Assembly (NCBI GenBank): GCA_036561085.1 | Contig: DATBPY010000217.1 | Location: 1 to 36,069 of the forward strand | Reading direction: 5' to 3' | DNA length: 36,069 nucleotides | Source of the DNA: CAILHX01 sp036561085 | GTDB taxonomy: Bacteria > Pseudomonadota > Gammaproteobacteria > Burkholderiales > Methylophilaceae | Shown: positions 1-8,763 of the stretch, one piece after another | How positions within the stretch are numbered: the first letter of the stretch is position 1 | Layout of the letters: every line of letters begins with the position of its first letter | Made by a program: the position numbers and the translations under genes | Notes under the pieces: model-generated | Seen by the model: the letters and a program-made list of their open reading frames with translations, nothing else | What the model was told of the DNA's origin: nothing | Databases searched by the model: none

Positions 1-134
1 ATGCGGCAAACTTCCACTGCATCCGCCGCTGCGATCTCTATGGTCATCTCGCCAGTCGCGCGTACCAGACGTACCGATTTTTCGCGCATAGCGCTGGCAA
101 GGTTGGCTTCCAGGATCTCAAGACGTGAACTCAT
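1..134 (-). CDS. nuoC: NADH-quinone oxidoreductase subunit C, N-terminal part (cut by window edge)
   Basis: Only the first 44 codons are in the window, and the rest lies beyond position 1. The start ATG is at 134-132. The visible peptide begins MSSRLEILEANLASAM and continues with an acidic, alternating segment around GEMTIEIAAADAVEV, like the beginning of NuoC. NuoC is a peripheral-arm subunit of complex I that packs against NuoB and NuoD. It follows nuoB with a 36-base gap in the same direction, giving the usual nuoA-nuoB-nuoC order. The call rests on this short similarity plus gene order. No catalytic residue can be checked. Confidence 0.85.
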   Translation of the reverse strand, partial: MSSRLEILEANLASAMREKSVRLVRATGEMTIEIAAADAVEVCR

Positions 135-170
135 TTAATAATTAGCTAGATTTGTTTTATCGGACTAAGC

Positions 171-647
171 CTATCGGGCTATCGTATTCGTGCGTTTGAT
201 CTTCTTTTGCAATTGGATGATGCCGTACAGTAATGCCTCAGCGGTAGGCGGACAGCCCGGCACATAGACATCCACCGGTACGATACGATCACAACCGCGT
301 ACCACGGAATAGGAATAATGGTAATAACCGCCGCCATTGGCGCAAGAGCCCATAGAGATCACCCAGCGCGGCTCGGCCATCTGGTCATAGACTTTGCGCA
401 GCGCGGGTGCCATCTTATTGATCAGAGTACCGGCAACTATCATCACATCGGATTGACGCGGGCTACCGCGAAATACGATGCCGAAGCGATCCAGGTCGTA
501 TCGTGCTGCTCCTGCATGCATCATCTCTACCGCACAACAGGCAAGACCGAAGGTCATCGGCCACATCGAACCGGTGCGCGTGTAGTTGATCACCGTGTCC
601 AGGGTGGTGGTGACGAAACCTTTATCCATCAAGCCTTCGATGCTCAT
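171..647 (-). CDS. nuoB: NADH-quinone oxidoreductase subunit B
   Basis: This complex I subunit carries iron-sulfur cluster N2, the last cluster before ubiquinone, at the membrane-facing end of the peripheral arm. The protein has 158 residues, normal for the betaproteobacterial form. The four expected N2 ligands are visible: the Cys37-Cys38 pair in GLACCAVEMM, Cys102 in SMGSCANGGG and Cys132 in YVPGCPPTAEALL. It lies 28 bases after nuoA and 36 before nuoC, so it is translated from the same operon message. Nothing appears truncated or unusual. The identification is secure from motifs and order. Confidence 0.98.
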   Translation of the reverse strand: MSIEGLMDKGFVTTTLDTVINYTRTGSMWPMTFGLACCAVEMMHAGAARYDLDRFGIVFRGSPRQSDVMIVAGTLINKMAPALRKVYDQMAEPRWVISMGSCANGGGYYHYSYSVVRGCDRIVPVDVYVPGCPPTAEALLYGIIQLQKKIKRTNTIAR

Positions 648-675
648 GGCCCCACCTCGTAACTCATTATTTGGG

Positions 676-1032
676 TCACTCCCACTCTAAAGCTCCCTTC
701 ATCCATTCGTAGATGAACCCAACGACGAGTATGCCCAGAAACAGCATCATGGATAGGAAGCCGAATATGCCGATATCTTTCAACACGACCGCCCAGGGAA
801 ACAGGAAAGCGATCTCGAGATCGAACAGGATGAACAGGATGGCGACCAGGTAATAGCGCACGTCGAATTTCATGCGTGCGTCTTCGAACGCTTCAAAGCC
901 GCATTCGTAGGGGGAATTCTTTTCATTATCGGGGCGGCTCGGGGCGACGATTCTCCCAAGCGCGATGGGCAGTACTCCGATGGCTAAACCAACGAAGATG
1001 AATAACAAAATCGGGAAGTAATTTTCCAGCAT
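676..1032 (-). CDS. nuoA: NADH-quinone oxidoreductase subunit A
   Basis: This is a small membrane subunit of complex I at the junction between the membrane and peripheral arms. The 118-residue protein has three hydrophobic segments: about 7-27 (FPILLFIFVGLAIGVLPIAL), 62-82 and 87-108. The conserved acidic loop SPYECGFEAFEDARMKFDVR lies between the first and second; its Cys is the residue exposed in the deactive form of mitochondrial complex I. It is the first gene of the nuo operon. The 147 bases upstream, back to the end of the helicase gene, should hold the operon promoter, but I could not pick a convincing one. The ribosome-binding site is weak. Confidence 0.97.
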   Translation of the reverse strand: MLENYFPILLFIFVGLAIGVLPIALGRIVAPSRPDNEKNSPYECGFEAFEDARMKFDVRYYLVAILFILFDLEIAFLFPWAVVLKDIGIFGFLSMMLFLGILVVGFIYEWMKGALEWE

Positions 1033-1179
1033 TTTTATCCAGTAAAACCCCGAGTAACACTCTTCAGACTGACCTTTCGATTATGCTGGATAGAGGGCTA
1101 CGCGGTCAACAAGATGCAAGGCCTTAAGCGCACTTTTTTACATGAAGTTTTTTTGATGCGAACACGTACGATAAACGGT

Positions 1180-3108
1180 TCACGCCTTCACCTCGAAAAA
1201 CTTCTCCACCTCAGTCAATACTTTAGTGCGCCGGAATGGCGGCAGGCTCTGCCAGATGCGCTTGCCGTATGACTTGGTCAGCATGCGCGGATCGCAGATC
1301 ATCAGTACGCCCCTATCGGTTTCATCACGTATCAAACGCCCGGCACCTTGCTTCAGGGTGATGGCCGCATAAGGCAGTTGATATTCCATGAATGCATTCT
1401 TGCCTTCGGCATTCAGCTTATCTATGCGCGCAGACAATACCGGATCGTCCGGCGGTGCGAACGGCAGCTTATCTATGATCACCACCGACAGCGCTTCGCC
1501 TTTGACGTCCACTCCCTCCCAGAAACTTTGCGATCCCACCAATACTGCATTGCCGAGTTTGCGAAAGCGTTCCAGTAACTCGGAACGCGTAGCGTCGCCC
1601 TGTATCAGTAACGGATATATCAGCCCATCGCGATCGAAAGCATTCTGCAACCAGCCATGTATTTCGCGCATGGCGCGCAAGCTGGTACACAGCATAAAAG
1701 TTCTGCCGCCCGCCGCCTTGATGACAGGTAGCGCCGCTTCAGCTACGGACAAGATGTAATCGGGATGATTCGGATCAGGCAAACCCTGCGGCGCATACAA
1801 CAATGCTTGCGCTTCATAATCGAAAGGACTTTCCCAACGTGCAGTCCTGGATTCCAGCAAACCCATTTGATTCAGGTAATGGCTGAAATCGCTTTTTACG
1901 GCCAAGGTGGCAGAGGTGAATACCCAGGCGCGCGGCTGCGCGGATATCTGCTTATTGAAAATCTCGGCGACGGACAACGGGGTAGCGTGCAACACTACGG
2001 ACTGCGTGAATACCTCCACCCAGCGCACCAGATTATCGTCCTCTCCACCCCGCCATTTATTCAATTGCAAATGCAGGGACATCGCCCGCTGCCAGCAATT
2101 TTCCAGCCCTGGGCCGCGTTCGGCTTGAGTTTGCAATAACTTGCCCAGTTCCAGCAGTTTTTCGTCGACATTATTTAAAGCACTGTCGAAGTCTTTTAGC
2201 TGCAAAGCCCGCTGCACCGGCATTCTTGAGCCTTCCAGACCGAACACCAAACGGAAATCGCGTACTGCTTTTTCCAGTCCGGCGGTCAACGTAGGCAGGT
2301 CTACACAATCCTTGGCAGCGGTGAGATATTCACTATGCGCATCGCGCGCCAATTCCATCAGAAAACTGGTGGAAAGATCCTCGCCGAAGAACAACCCGGC
2401 TGTCTCCGGCAGTTGATGGGCTTCGTCGAAGATCACGGTGTTGGAGGCCGGTAATAATTCTGCCACCCCTTCGTCGCGCAGCATCACGTCGGCAAAGAAC
2501 AAATGATGATTCACTACCACCACTTCCGCTGCCAGCGCGCGTTTACGTGCTTCCATCACAAAACATTCCTTGTAATCCGGACACTCCTGCCCCAGGCAGT
2601 TATCGCGAGTAGAAGTCACTGCCGGCCATACCGTGGCATTCTCGGGCACAGTGGGTAGATCGTTCTTGTCACCGCTCTGACTGGTTTCAGCGAAGCGCTT
2701 GATCAGATGGATATATTGCGCATCTTCACGGCTCATGAAACGCCCTTCGTTCACCGCACGTTTCATGTGGTAATGACAGACATAATTGGCACGGCCTTTG
2801 AGAATGGCCGTGGTCACCGGCGCTTTCAGCGCATCGCGTATAGCGGGCAGATCGCGAGCGAATAATTGGTCTTGCAAGGTTTTAGTACCGGTGGAAATAA
2901 TGACCTTGCCGCCCGAAAGCAGTGCCGGCACCAGATAGGCAAAGGTCTTGCCGGTACCGGTACCGGCTTCGGTGACCAGCGTTGCATTATCGGTAATGGC
3001 TTGCTGGATCGCCTGCGCCATTTCCAATTGCTGTTGACGCTGACGGTAACCGGTGATGGCCCCAGCCAAGGGGCCATCGGTACCAAAAATCTGCTCAAGA
3101 TCAGACAT
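1180..3108 (-). CDS. dinG: ATP-dependent DNA helicase, DinG/YoaA (XPD-like) family
   Basis: A superfamily 2 helicase of the iron-sulfur XPD type, expected to unwind DNA 5'-3' in repair or at R-loops and stalled forks. I start it at the ATG at 3108-3106, giving 642 residues. An upstream in-frame ATG at 3219 would run 111 bases into the preceding gene, and the chosen start overlaps that gene's stop codon as TGATG. With this start, Walker A is at about 47-55 (EAGTGTGKT), the DEAH box at 228-231, and the four likely cluster cysteines at 111, 171, 176 and 182. The length is closer to E. coli YoaA than to DinG. It is probably translationally coupled to the Anbu gene upstream. Confidence 0.93.
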   Translation of the reverse strand: MSDLEQIFGTDGPLAGAITGYRQRQQQLEMAQAIQQAITDNATLVTEAGTGTGKTFAYLVPALLSGGKVIISTGTKTLQDQLFARDLPAIRDALKAPVTTAILKGRANYVCHYHMKRAVNEGRFMSREDAQYIHLIKRFAETSQSGDKNDLPTVPENATVWPAVTSTRDNCLGQECPDYKECFVMEARKRALAAEVVVVNHHLFFADVMLRDEGVAELLPASNTVIFDEAHQLPETAGLFFGEDLSTSFLMELARDAHSEYLTAAKDCVDLPTLTAGLEKAVRDFRLVFGLEGSRMPVQRALQLKDFDSALNNVDEKLLELGKLLQTQAERGPGLENCWQRAMSLHLQLNKWRGGEDDNLVRWVEVFTQSVVLHATPLSVAEIFNKQISAQPRAWVFTSATLAVKSDFSHYLNQMGLLESRTARWESPFDYEAQALLYAPQGLPDPNHPDYILSVAEAALPVIKAAGGRTFMLCTSLRAMREIHGWLQNAFDRDGLIYPLLIQGDATRSELLERFRKLGNAVLVGSQSFWEGVDVKGEALSVVIIDKLPFAPPDDPVLSARIDKLNAEGKNAFMEYQLPYAAITLKQGAGRLIRDETDRGVLMICDPRMLTKSYGKRIWQSLPPFRRTKVLTEVEKFFEVKA

Positions 3109-3836
3109 CAACACCAGTGAGGGTCTGGCAACTCCGAGAAAACGCGCTTCAAACCTTCCGACCAGCCTTTGCGTAACATGTTGAAATACGGATCGGTATC
3201 GGTGATGCGGATCAGACAATCGGCCTTGAAGCTATCTGTAGGGTACATGAACAGGTCGATAGGCATGCCGACCGAAAGGTTGCTGCGTATGGTCGAGTCG
3301 AATGACACCAGCGTACATTTAGCCACTTCGTTAAGATCGCTTTTTATATTGATGACACGGTCCAGGATAGGCTTGCCGTATTTAGTCTCGCCGATCTGGA
3401 AATACGGCGTCTCAGCCACGGCCTCGATAAAGTTACCCGCAGCATAGATGTTGAACATCCTGGGCGCTTCGCCCCTGATCTGACCGCCCAGCAATAGGGC
3501 CTGATTAAAATCGGTCTGATGTATTCTTAGATGCTCACCGTCTTCCTCGTGCACTGCACGTAAGGCATCGCCCACTACGCGCGCTGCGTCGAACATATTA
3601 TTCACGCTATGCAGATTGGGAGTGACTCCTTCTTTGATATTGTTGTGCAAATGGCTGATCACCGCCTGCGAGATAGCCAGATTGCCCGAAGTGAGCACCA
3701 CCAACACCCGGTCTGCCGCCTCGGAGAAGATATTCATCTTGGGAAAATTGGCAACATGGTCGACGCCTGCATTGGTGCGGGAATCAGAGGCCATCACCAA
3801 GCCGGTTTCGAGTAATACACCTACACAATAAGTCAT
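3108..3836 (-). CDS. Anbu-type proteasome-like protease (COG3484)
   Basis: A 242-residue Ntn-hydrolase related to proteasome beta subunits and HslV. The protein begins MTYCVGVLLETG, so removal of the initiator Met would expose Thr2 as the N-terminal nucleophile. Asp18 (ASDSRTNAG) and Lys33 (NFPKMNIF) sit where proteasomal catalytic partners are found. From known family work, Anbu proteins ('ancestral beta subunit') form open helical or ring-like assemblies without a known unfoldase partner. They are found near circularly permuted ATP-grasp, alpha-E and transglutaminase genes, exactly as here, where that set starts 273 bases away on the other strand. Its stop codon overlaps the helicase start by one base. 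The substrate is unknown. Confidence 0.92.
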   Translation of the reverse strand: MTYCVGVLLETGLVMASDSRTNAGVDHVANFPKMNIFSEAADRVLVVLTSGNLAISQAVISHLHNNIKEGVTPNLHSVNNMFDAARVVGDALRAVHEEDGEHLRIHQTDFNQALLLGGQIRGEAPRMFNIYAAGNFIEAVAETPYFQIGETKYGKPILDRVINIKSDLNEVAKCTLVSFDSTIRSNLSVGMPIDLFMYPTDSFKADCLIRITDTDPYFNMLRKGWSEGLKRVFSELPDPHWC

Positions 3837-3919
3837 GATTTAAACAAGCTGAAAGAACAGAACGGACTCCATGATAGCCGCCCCGCTTCTCTTAAACAAT
3901 ACGGTGTAGAGATTCATAA

Positions 3920-3929
3920 ACCACGTGGT
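3920..3929. promoter_or_regulatory. 10-bp perfect palindrome in a divergent intergenic region
   Basis: ACCACGTGGT lies in the 273 bases between the divergently transcribed Anbu and ATP-grasp/alpha-E genes. A perfect palindrome at this place could be an operator serving both promoters. I see no clear -35/-10 pair around it and no second copy, so this is a candidate only. Confidence 0.3.
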
Positions 3930-4109
3930 CAAAAAACTCAGCCTACATCATGTTATCTGGCTTGAATGTTGCTTGATTGTTACTATAAAAACGAACAGCA
4001 AAATCAAGAATTTTAGGCATGAGTCCAGCTTCCATGTCGCCGGAGCAAGCCATGAAGGAAAATATTTGAACTTATTAATTTTCAGCTGTGTCAGGTTAAA
4101 CTTGATGCC

Positions 4110-6647
4110 ATGAAGCTGCAGAGCACACACAATGCGCCGGAATTAGCCTACGGGCTGAGCGAGGACACCTACGACGAGATGCTCGACTCTCAGGGACAAG
4201 TTCGTCCGCACTGGGCCACCTTGATGCATGCCCTGGAGGAGCTTGGAGGCGGTGAGTTGGAATCACGCCAGCAAGAAGCCCACAAACTATTGCGAGAAAA
4301 CGGCGTTACTTACAATATCTACGGCGACCCCGACGGTATCAACCGACCATGGCAGCTTGACCCGTTACCGCTATTGATCTCCGGCGAAGAATGGCGTGAG
4401 ATCGAGACCGGGCTGCTGCAACGCGCCGAGTTGCTCAATCTGATCCTAACCGACCTTTACGGGCCGCGAGAGCTGATCAAAAAGAAGTTGCTGCCGCTCG
4501 AGCTGATATACAACCATGATGGATTCCTGCGCGCTTGCGATCAGGTCAAGATACCGGCAAGTCGCCAGTTGGTGTTCTATGCAGCCGATCTCGCGCGCGG
4601 GCCCGATCAGAAGATGTGGGTCATCGGCGACCGTACCCAGGCACCTTCTGGTGCCGGCTACGCGTTGGAAAACCGCATGGCGGTATCGCGTGTACTGCCT
4701 CAACTTTTCCGGGATTCACAGGCATACCGCCTGGAGCGTTTTTTCCAGTCCATGCAAGTCAGCCTGAACACGATCGCCGCGCCGCGCATAGAAGCGCCGC
4801 GTATCGTGGTACTGACTCCCGGCCCGTTCAATGAGACCTTTTTCGAGCATTCCTACCTGGCTTCTTTTCTAGGCTATTCGCTGGTACAGGGTAGCGACCT
4901 GACTGTGCGCGATGGCCATGTCTGGCTCAAATCGCTCACGGGCTTGCAACGCGTGGACGTCATTTTGCGTCGTGTGGACGATAACTATTGCGACCCGCTG
5001 GAGTTACTCGAGGATTCGTGCCTCGGCGTACCGGGATTGCTCGAAGTTGCCCGGCGCGGCAATGTTTCGATCGCCAACCCGCTAGGTAGCGGCGTATTGG
5101 AGAATCCCGGCATCCAGCCTTTCCTGCCTGCCATCGCCCGGCATTTCCTTGGGCAGAACCTCAAACTGCCGACTGCTGCCACCTGGTGGTGCGGGCAGCC
5201 CAAAGAAATGGATTTTGTACTCGCCAACCTGGATGAATTCGTCATCAAATCGATCTATAGACGCCCCGGCGAGCGTTCGGTATTCGGCTCCCAGCTAAGC
5301 AAGAACGAACTCGCAACATGGCGCGACCGCATACGGGCAAATCCGAAGCTCTATATCGGGCAGGAACATGTCAGCTTCTCTACGGCACCCTCGGTCACCT
5401 CACAGGGCCTCGATCCGCGCAAGATATTGCTGCGTTGTTTCGCGGTAGCGCGACATAACGGCTATGAGATCATGCCAGGCGGCCTTACCCGCAGCGCACC
5501 GGAAAAAGGCGATATGCCGATCACCGGGCAAATGGGCAGTATCAGCAAAGACACCTGGATCATCGCGGCTGAACCACAATATGCCACCGCAAATATTAGT
5601 CAGGCACCGTCCCTCTCTTCCAGGAATCATCGCAGCGATGCGTTGCCCAGCAGGGCTGCGGATAATATCTTCTGGGTGGGTCGCTACGCCGAACGCGCAG
5701 AAGGCAGTGTGCGCCTGCTACGCGCTACGGTAAAAAAACTCTACATCAATCCGGAGCCGGATAATGCCAGTTATCAGGCGTGCATCCGTAATCTTCTTAG
5801 AAGCATCACCAGTCTGACCGGAACGTGGCCGGGATTCTTCTCCGAAGAACCGGAGATACTGTTAAGACAACCTGAAGTCGAACTGCTTTCCGTGACTCTG
5901 GATGAAGACCGGATCGGCAGCTTAGCGCATTCACTGCGGCGTTTGATAAAAGCGGGTTATGCGGCACGGGACTTATGGTCTTCAGATACCTGGCGGGTAA
6001 TGGATGAGCTGGAAAACGGCCTGATGCAATCGCAACAGGCTGATGAAATGGCGCTGTGGCAGATGCAAGGCAATATGGACATGCTCATCACCACGCTTTC
6101 CGCGTTGAGCGGTCTGGTGATGGAAAGCATGACGCGCAATGACGGCTGGCTGTTCCTCGATATCGGGCGCAGACTGGAACGCGGCCTGCAGTTGATCTCC
6201 ATCCTGCGCACCGCTTTCTCGGTAAAACATGAATCCAATGTGGAGACACAACTGATCGAATCGTTGCTAAACGCCAGCGACAACCTCATTTGCTACCGCC
6301 AGCAATATCGCAGCTACTTCGAATTATCTTCATTCCTGGAACTATTACTGCTAGACGAAAATAATCCGCGTTCGCTTATTTATCAGATCCTCCGCCTGCA
6401 AGAACATGTCGCGAAAATCCCCAGCGAGAATTCGGCACGAGGCCTCAGCACAGCGCAGCGCTTGACGCTGGAAGCCGGCACTATGATCAAGCTGGTCAAC
6501 CTGAATAAGCTGCTGGAAGTTTCCAAAAACGGTATGCACGAACATCTGGATCAGCAATTGAGCCGGCTTTATTACTTACTCAGCGCATTATCCGATGCCA
6601 TCAGCACTGAGCACTTCCGTCATGGCAGCGCACCGCAACCTTTATAG
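4110..6647 (+). CDS. Circularly permuted ATP-grasp fused to alpha-E domain protein (COG2308-COG2307)
   Basis: An 845-residue two-domain fusion. Residues about 20-490 are a circularly permuted ATP-grasp domain, a fold that makes amide or peptide bonds with ATP. Residues about 511-830 are an alpha-E domain, an all-helical partner of unknown activity, starting at ALPSRAADNIFWVGRYAERA. The ATP-grasp part has RRVDDNYCDPLEL (287-299) and GSISKDTWII (476-485). However, the EDN-type acidic motif of the paralogue at 23708-25171 reads GDR here (173-175), and its glycine-rich loop is replaced by RRPGERSVFG. It may therefore bind nucleotide differently or weakly. It heads a plus-strand group with two transglutaminases and diverges from the Anbu protease. 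Its ribosome-binding site is weak. Family assignment is firm; the reaction is inferred. Confidence 0.93.
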   Translation: MKLQSTHNAPELAYGLSEDTYDEMLDSQGQVRPHWATLMHALEELGGGELESRQQEAHKLLRENGVTYNIYGDPDGINRPWQLDPLPLLISGEEWREIETGLLQRAELLNLILTDLYGPRELIKKKLLPLELIYNHDGFLRACDQVKIPASRQLVFYAADLARGPDQKMWVIGDRTQAPSGAGYALENRMAVSRVLPQLFRDSQAYRLERFFQSMQVSLNTIAAPRIEAPRIVVLTPGPFNETFFEHSYLASFLGYSLVQGSDLTVRDGHVWLKSLTGLQRVDVILRRVDDNYCDPLELLEDSCLGVPGLLEVARRGNVSIANPLGSGVLENPGIQPFLPAIARHFLGQNLKLPTAATWWCGQPKEMDFVLANLDEFVIKSIYRRPGERSVFGSQLSKNELATWRDRIRANPKLYIGQEHVSFSTAPSVTSQGLDPRKILLRCFAVARHNGYEIMPGGLTRSAPEKGDMPITGQMGSISKDTWIIAAEPQYATANISQAPSLSSRNHRSDALPSRAADNIFWVGRYAERAEGSVRLLRATVKKLYINPEPDNASYQACIRNLLRSITSLTGTWPGFFSEEPEILLRQPEVELLSVTLDEDRIGSLAHSLRRLIKAGYAARDLWSSDTWRVMDELENGLMQSQQADEMALWQMQGNMDMLITTLSALSGLVMESMTRNDGWLFLDIGRRLERGLQLISILRTAFSVKHESNVETQLIESLLNASDNLICYRQQYRSYFELSSFLELLLLDENNPRSLIYQILRLQEHVAKIPSENSARGLSTAQRLTLEAGTMIKLVNLNKLLEVSKNGMHEHLDQQLSRLYYLLSALSDAISTEHFRHGSAPQPL

Positions 6648-6657
6648 AGCAAACCCT

Positions 6658-7539
6658 ATGCGCTATCGAGTCACTCACACCACCAGCTACGAATATGCCG
6701 ATCAGGTCGGGGCATCCTACAACGAAGCCTGTTTGCTGCCGCGCACCTGCCCGCAGCAAACCTTGCTGGCAGCCCGCTTGGAGATATCCCCGGCTGAAAC
6801 CGATTTCAGGGTCCGGGAAGACTTCTTTGGGAACCAAGTGGCTTATTTCTCCATCCATCAACCCCATAACGAATTCAGTATCACGTCCATCAGCGAAGTA
6901 CAGGTCTACCCTGCCGCCACCCAACTGAATTTTTCACAGGGTATGGCCTGGGAAACGGTAAGGGAAATGCTGGAAGAAAACATGAGCCCGCAGAATCTGG
7001 AGGCGCGTCAATACGTATTGGATTCGCCGCTTATCAAAGCCAGCCACGAATTATCTTTTTATGCGCAGGATTCTTTTTATCCCGGCAGGCCATTGCTGGA
7101 AGCGGTATATGATCTGATGCAACGCATTTTTCACGACTTCACATTCGATCCCGAATTCACCACGCTTGCCACGCCTTTAAGCGAAGTACTGGAACACCGC
7201 CGCGGGGTATGCCAGGATTTTGCGCATCTAGCCATCGGCTGCCTTCGTTCACAAGGCTTGGCTGCGCGTTATGTTAGCGGCTATATCGAAACTCTACCGC
7301 CGCCGGGTGAAGAAAAACTGGTGGGGGCCGATGCCTCGCATGCCTGGTTTGCCGTATTCATTCCCGAACAGGGCTGGATGGATTTCGACCCTACTAACAA
7401 CCAGGTACCGAACGACCAGCATATTACCGTAGCATGGGGGCGCGACTATAGCGATGTCACGCCGCTCAAAGGAGTGATCTTCGGTGGAAAAGATCATGAA
7501 TTGAATGTGTCGGTAGACGTGCAACGTTTAGAAGAATAG
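6658..7539 (+). CDS. Transglutaminase-like cysteine peptidase family protein (COG1305)
   Basis: A 293-residue protein with an N-terminal beta-rich domain (about 1-140, starting MRYRVTHTTSYEYA) and a C-terminal transglutaminase-like core. The catalytic triad is intact: Cys185 in RRGVCQDFAH, His228 in SHAWFAVF and Asp244 in DFDPTN. Bacterial members mostly act as peptidases or amide-exchange enzymes rather than protein cross-linkers. I start it at the ATG at 6658, 10 bases after the ATP-grasp/alpha-E stop, because the longer in-frame reading would overlap that gene by 53 bases. Co-transcription with the upstream gene is very likely. It probably cuts or transfers the product of the ATP-grasp protein, which is an inference from context. 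Confidence 0.92.
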   Translation: MRYRVTHTTSYEYADQVGASYNEACLLPRTCPQQTLLAARLEISPAETDFRVREDFFGNQVAYFSIHQPHNEFSITSISEVQVYPAATQLNFSQGMAWETVREMLEENMSPQNLEARQYVLDSPLIKASHELSFYAQDSFYPGRPLLEAVYDLMQRIFHDFTFDPEFTTLATPLSEVLEHRRGVCQDFAHLAIGCLRSQGLAARYVSGYIETLPPPGEEKLVGADASHAWFAVFIPEQGWMDFDPTNNQVPNDQHITVAWGRDYSDVTPLKGVIFGGKDHELNVSVDVQRLEE

Positions 7540-7671
7540 TCGAAGCTTATTAATACGTACTTTTAATCAATAGTGTGCGCTTATGCACAGACGCCGCAAT
7601 CGCGTCCGGGTAACTTTCCTGCATTCTCGGAAAATTTACGAGCATCACAACTTATGAAGGCGAGACATTAA

Positions 7672-8541
7672 ATGGTACGGCTGAAATTTTTTATTGAGCT
7701 TAATTACGAAGTCGACAACTACCCTGCCGATTTCATTTTCAACATCCATGCTGCGCAAACCCAGTCACAGTCGCTAGTCACGGAAAATCTTCAGGTCAAT
7801 CAGCCTGTGCCGGTTTCGCTATATACCGATCCGCTCAGGGGCAATCGTTATGCACGGCTACGTGCCGAGCCCGGCAGTCTGACGGTGCGCTATGACGCAA
7901 CTGTGGATATCTTGCACCATATTGCCTCGCCCGATAGCGTTCAAGAAGTACCTATCGCGGAGCTCCCATGGGAAGCTTTACCTTATATCTACCCCAGCCG
8001 CTACTGCCAATCTGATCGGCTACAGCAAGTAGCCAACAGTGAATTCGGTGGTCTGCAGCATGGATATTGGCGGGTAAGAGCGATTCAGGACTGGGTCAAA
8101 CAACAAACCAAATTCGTCTCCGGCAGTTCCAATGCCACTACTTCTGCGGTCGACACGCTGACGGAACAAGTCGGCGTTTGCCGCGATTTCGCTCACTTGA
8201 TGATCGCTTTGTGCCGCGCGCTCAATATCCCCGCGCGTTTCGCCACGGGGATCGACTACGGCGCCGATCCTGTTTTCGGCCCTACCGACTTCCATGCCTA
8301 TGTCGAAACCTATCTCAGCGGTCGATGGTATTTATTCGACGCGACCGGGATGGCTTTACCCACCGGGTTGATCCGATTGGGTGTTGGACGCGATGCGGCC
8401 GATGTATCCTTTGCCACCATCTTCGGCGCAGTTAGATCGATCCCGCCGGTGATCGGGATCGAAGCCATCGAAGATACCGATAACGGCATTGTATTACCGT
8501 ATGCCTGTGTCGACGCGATCTCTACCCACGACGGAAACTGA
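7672..8541 (+). CDS. Transglutaminase-like domain protein, second of the first cluster
   Basis: A 289-residue protein with a beta-rich N-terminal half and a transglutaminase core in the C-terminal half. The triad is visible as Cys170 (GVCRDFAHL), His208 (DFHAYVETY) and Asp223 (LFDATG). It differs from the preceding transglutaminase in its N-terminal domain and in having DFHAY where the other has SHAWF, so it is not a recent duplicate. A 132-base gap separates it from the upstream gene, so it may have its own promoter. A GAAGG ribosome-binding sequence lies 11 bases before the ATG. No signal peptide is seen, so a cytoplasmic location is likely. Its substrate is unknown. Confidence 0.88.
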   Translation: MVRLKFFIELNYEVDNYPADFIFNIHAAQTQSQSLVTENLQVNQPVPVSLYTDPLRGNRYARLRAEPGSLTVRYDATVDILHHIASPDSVQEVPIAELPWEALPYIYPSRYCQSDRLQQVANSEFGGLQHGYWRVRAIQDWVKQQTKFVSGSSNATTSAVDTLTEQVGVCRDFAHLMIALCRALNIPARFATGIDYGADPVFGPTDFHAYVETYLSGRWYLFDATGMALPTGLIRLGVGRDAADVSFATIFGAVRSIPPVIGIEAIEDTDNGIVLPYACVDAISTHDGN

Positions 8542-8763
8542 TCTCTTCCAAGCCATCTTTTAGAGGCGACTTTCTAGAGTAGCAATCCAGCAAATTGCCC
8601 CTCCTGCCCATTAGTGGCGCCTTTAGCTGCCCATTTTCCCATTCAGGGAATTATGAGTCTTGTAAGAATCTTCTGACGATAAAACAAGACAAATCAAACT
8701 GTTTTCTATATGCCGTCTGCGGAAAAATGGCCTCGTCGCAACAACTAACCAACGAGGGTCGTC

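Noticed and set aside
3109..3219. 37-residue N-terminal extension of the helicase
   Set aside because: It would overlap the Anbu gene by more than 100 bases, and the TGATG junction and family length support the start at 3108.
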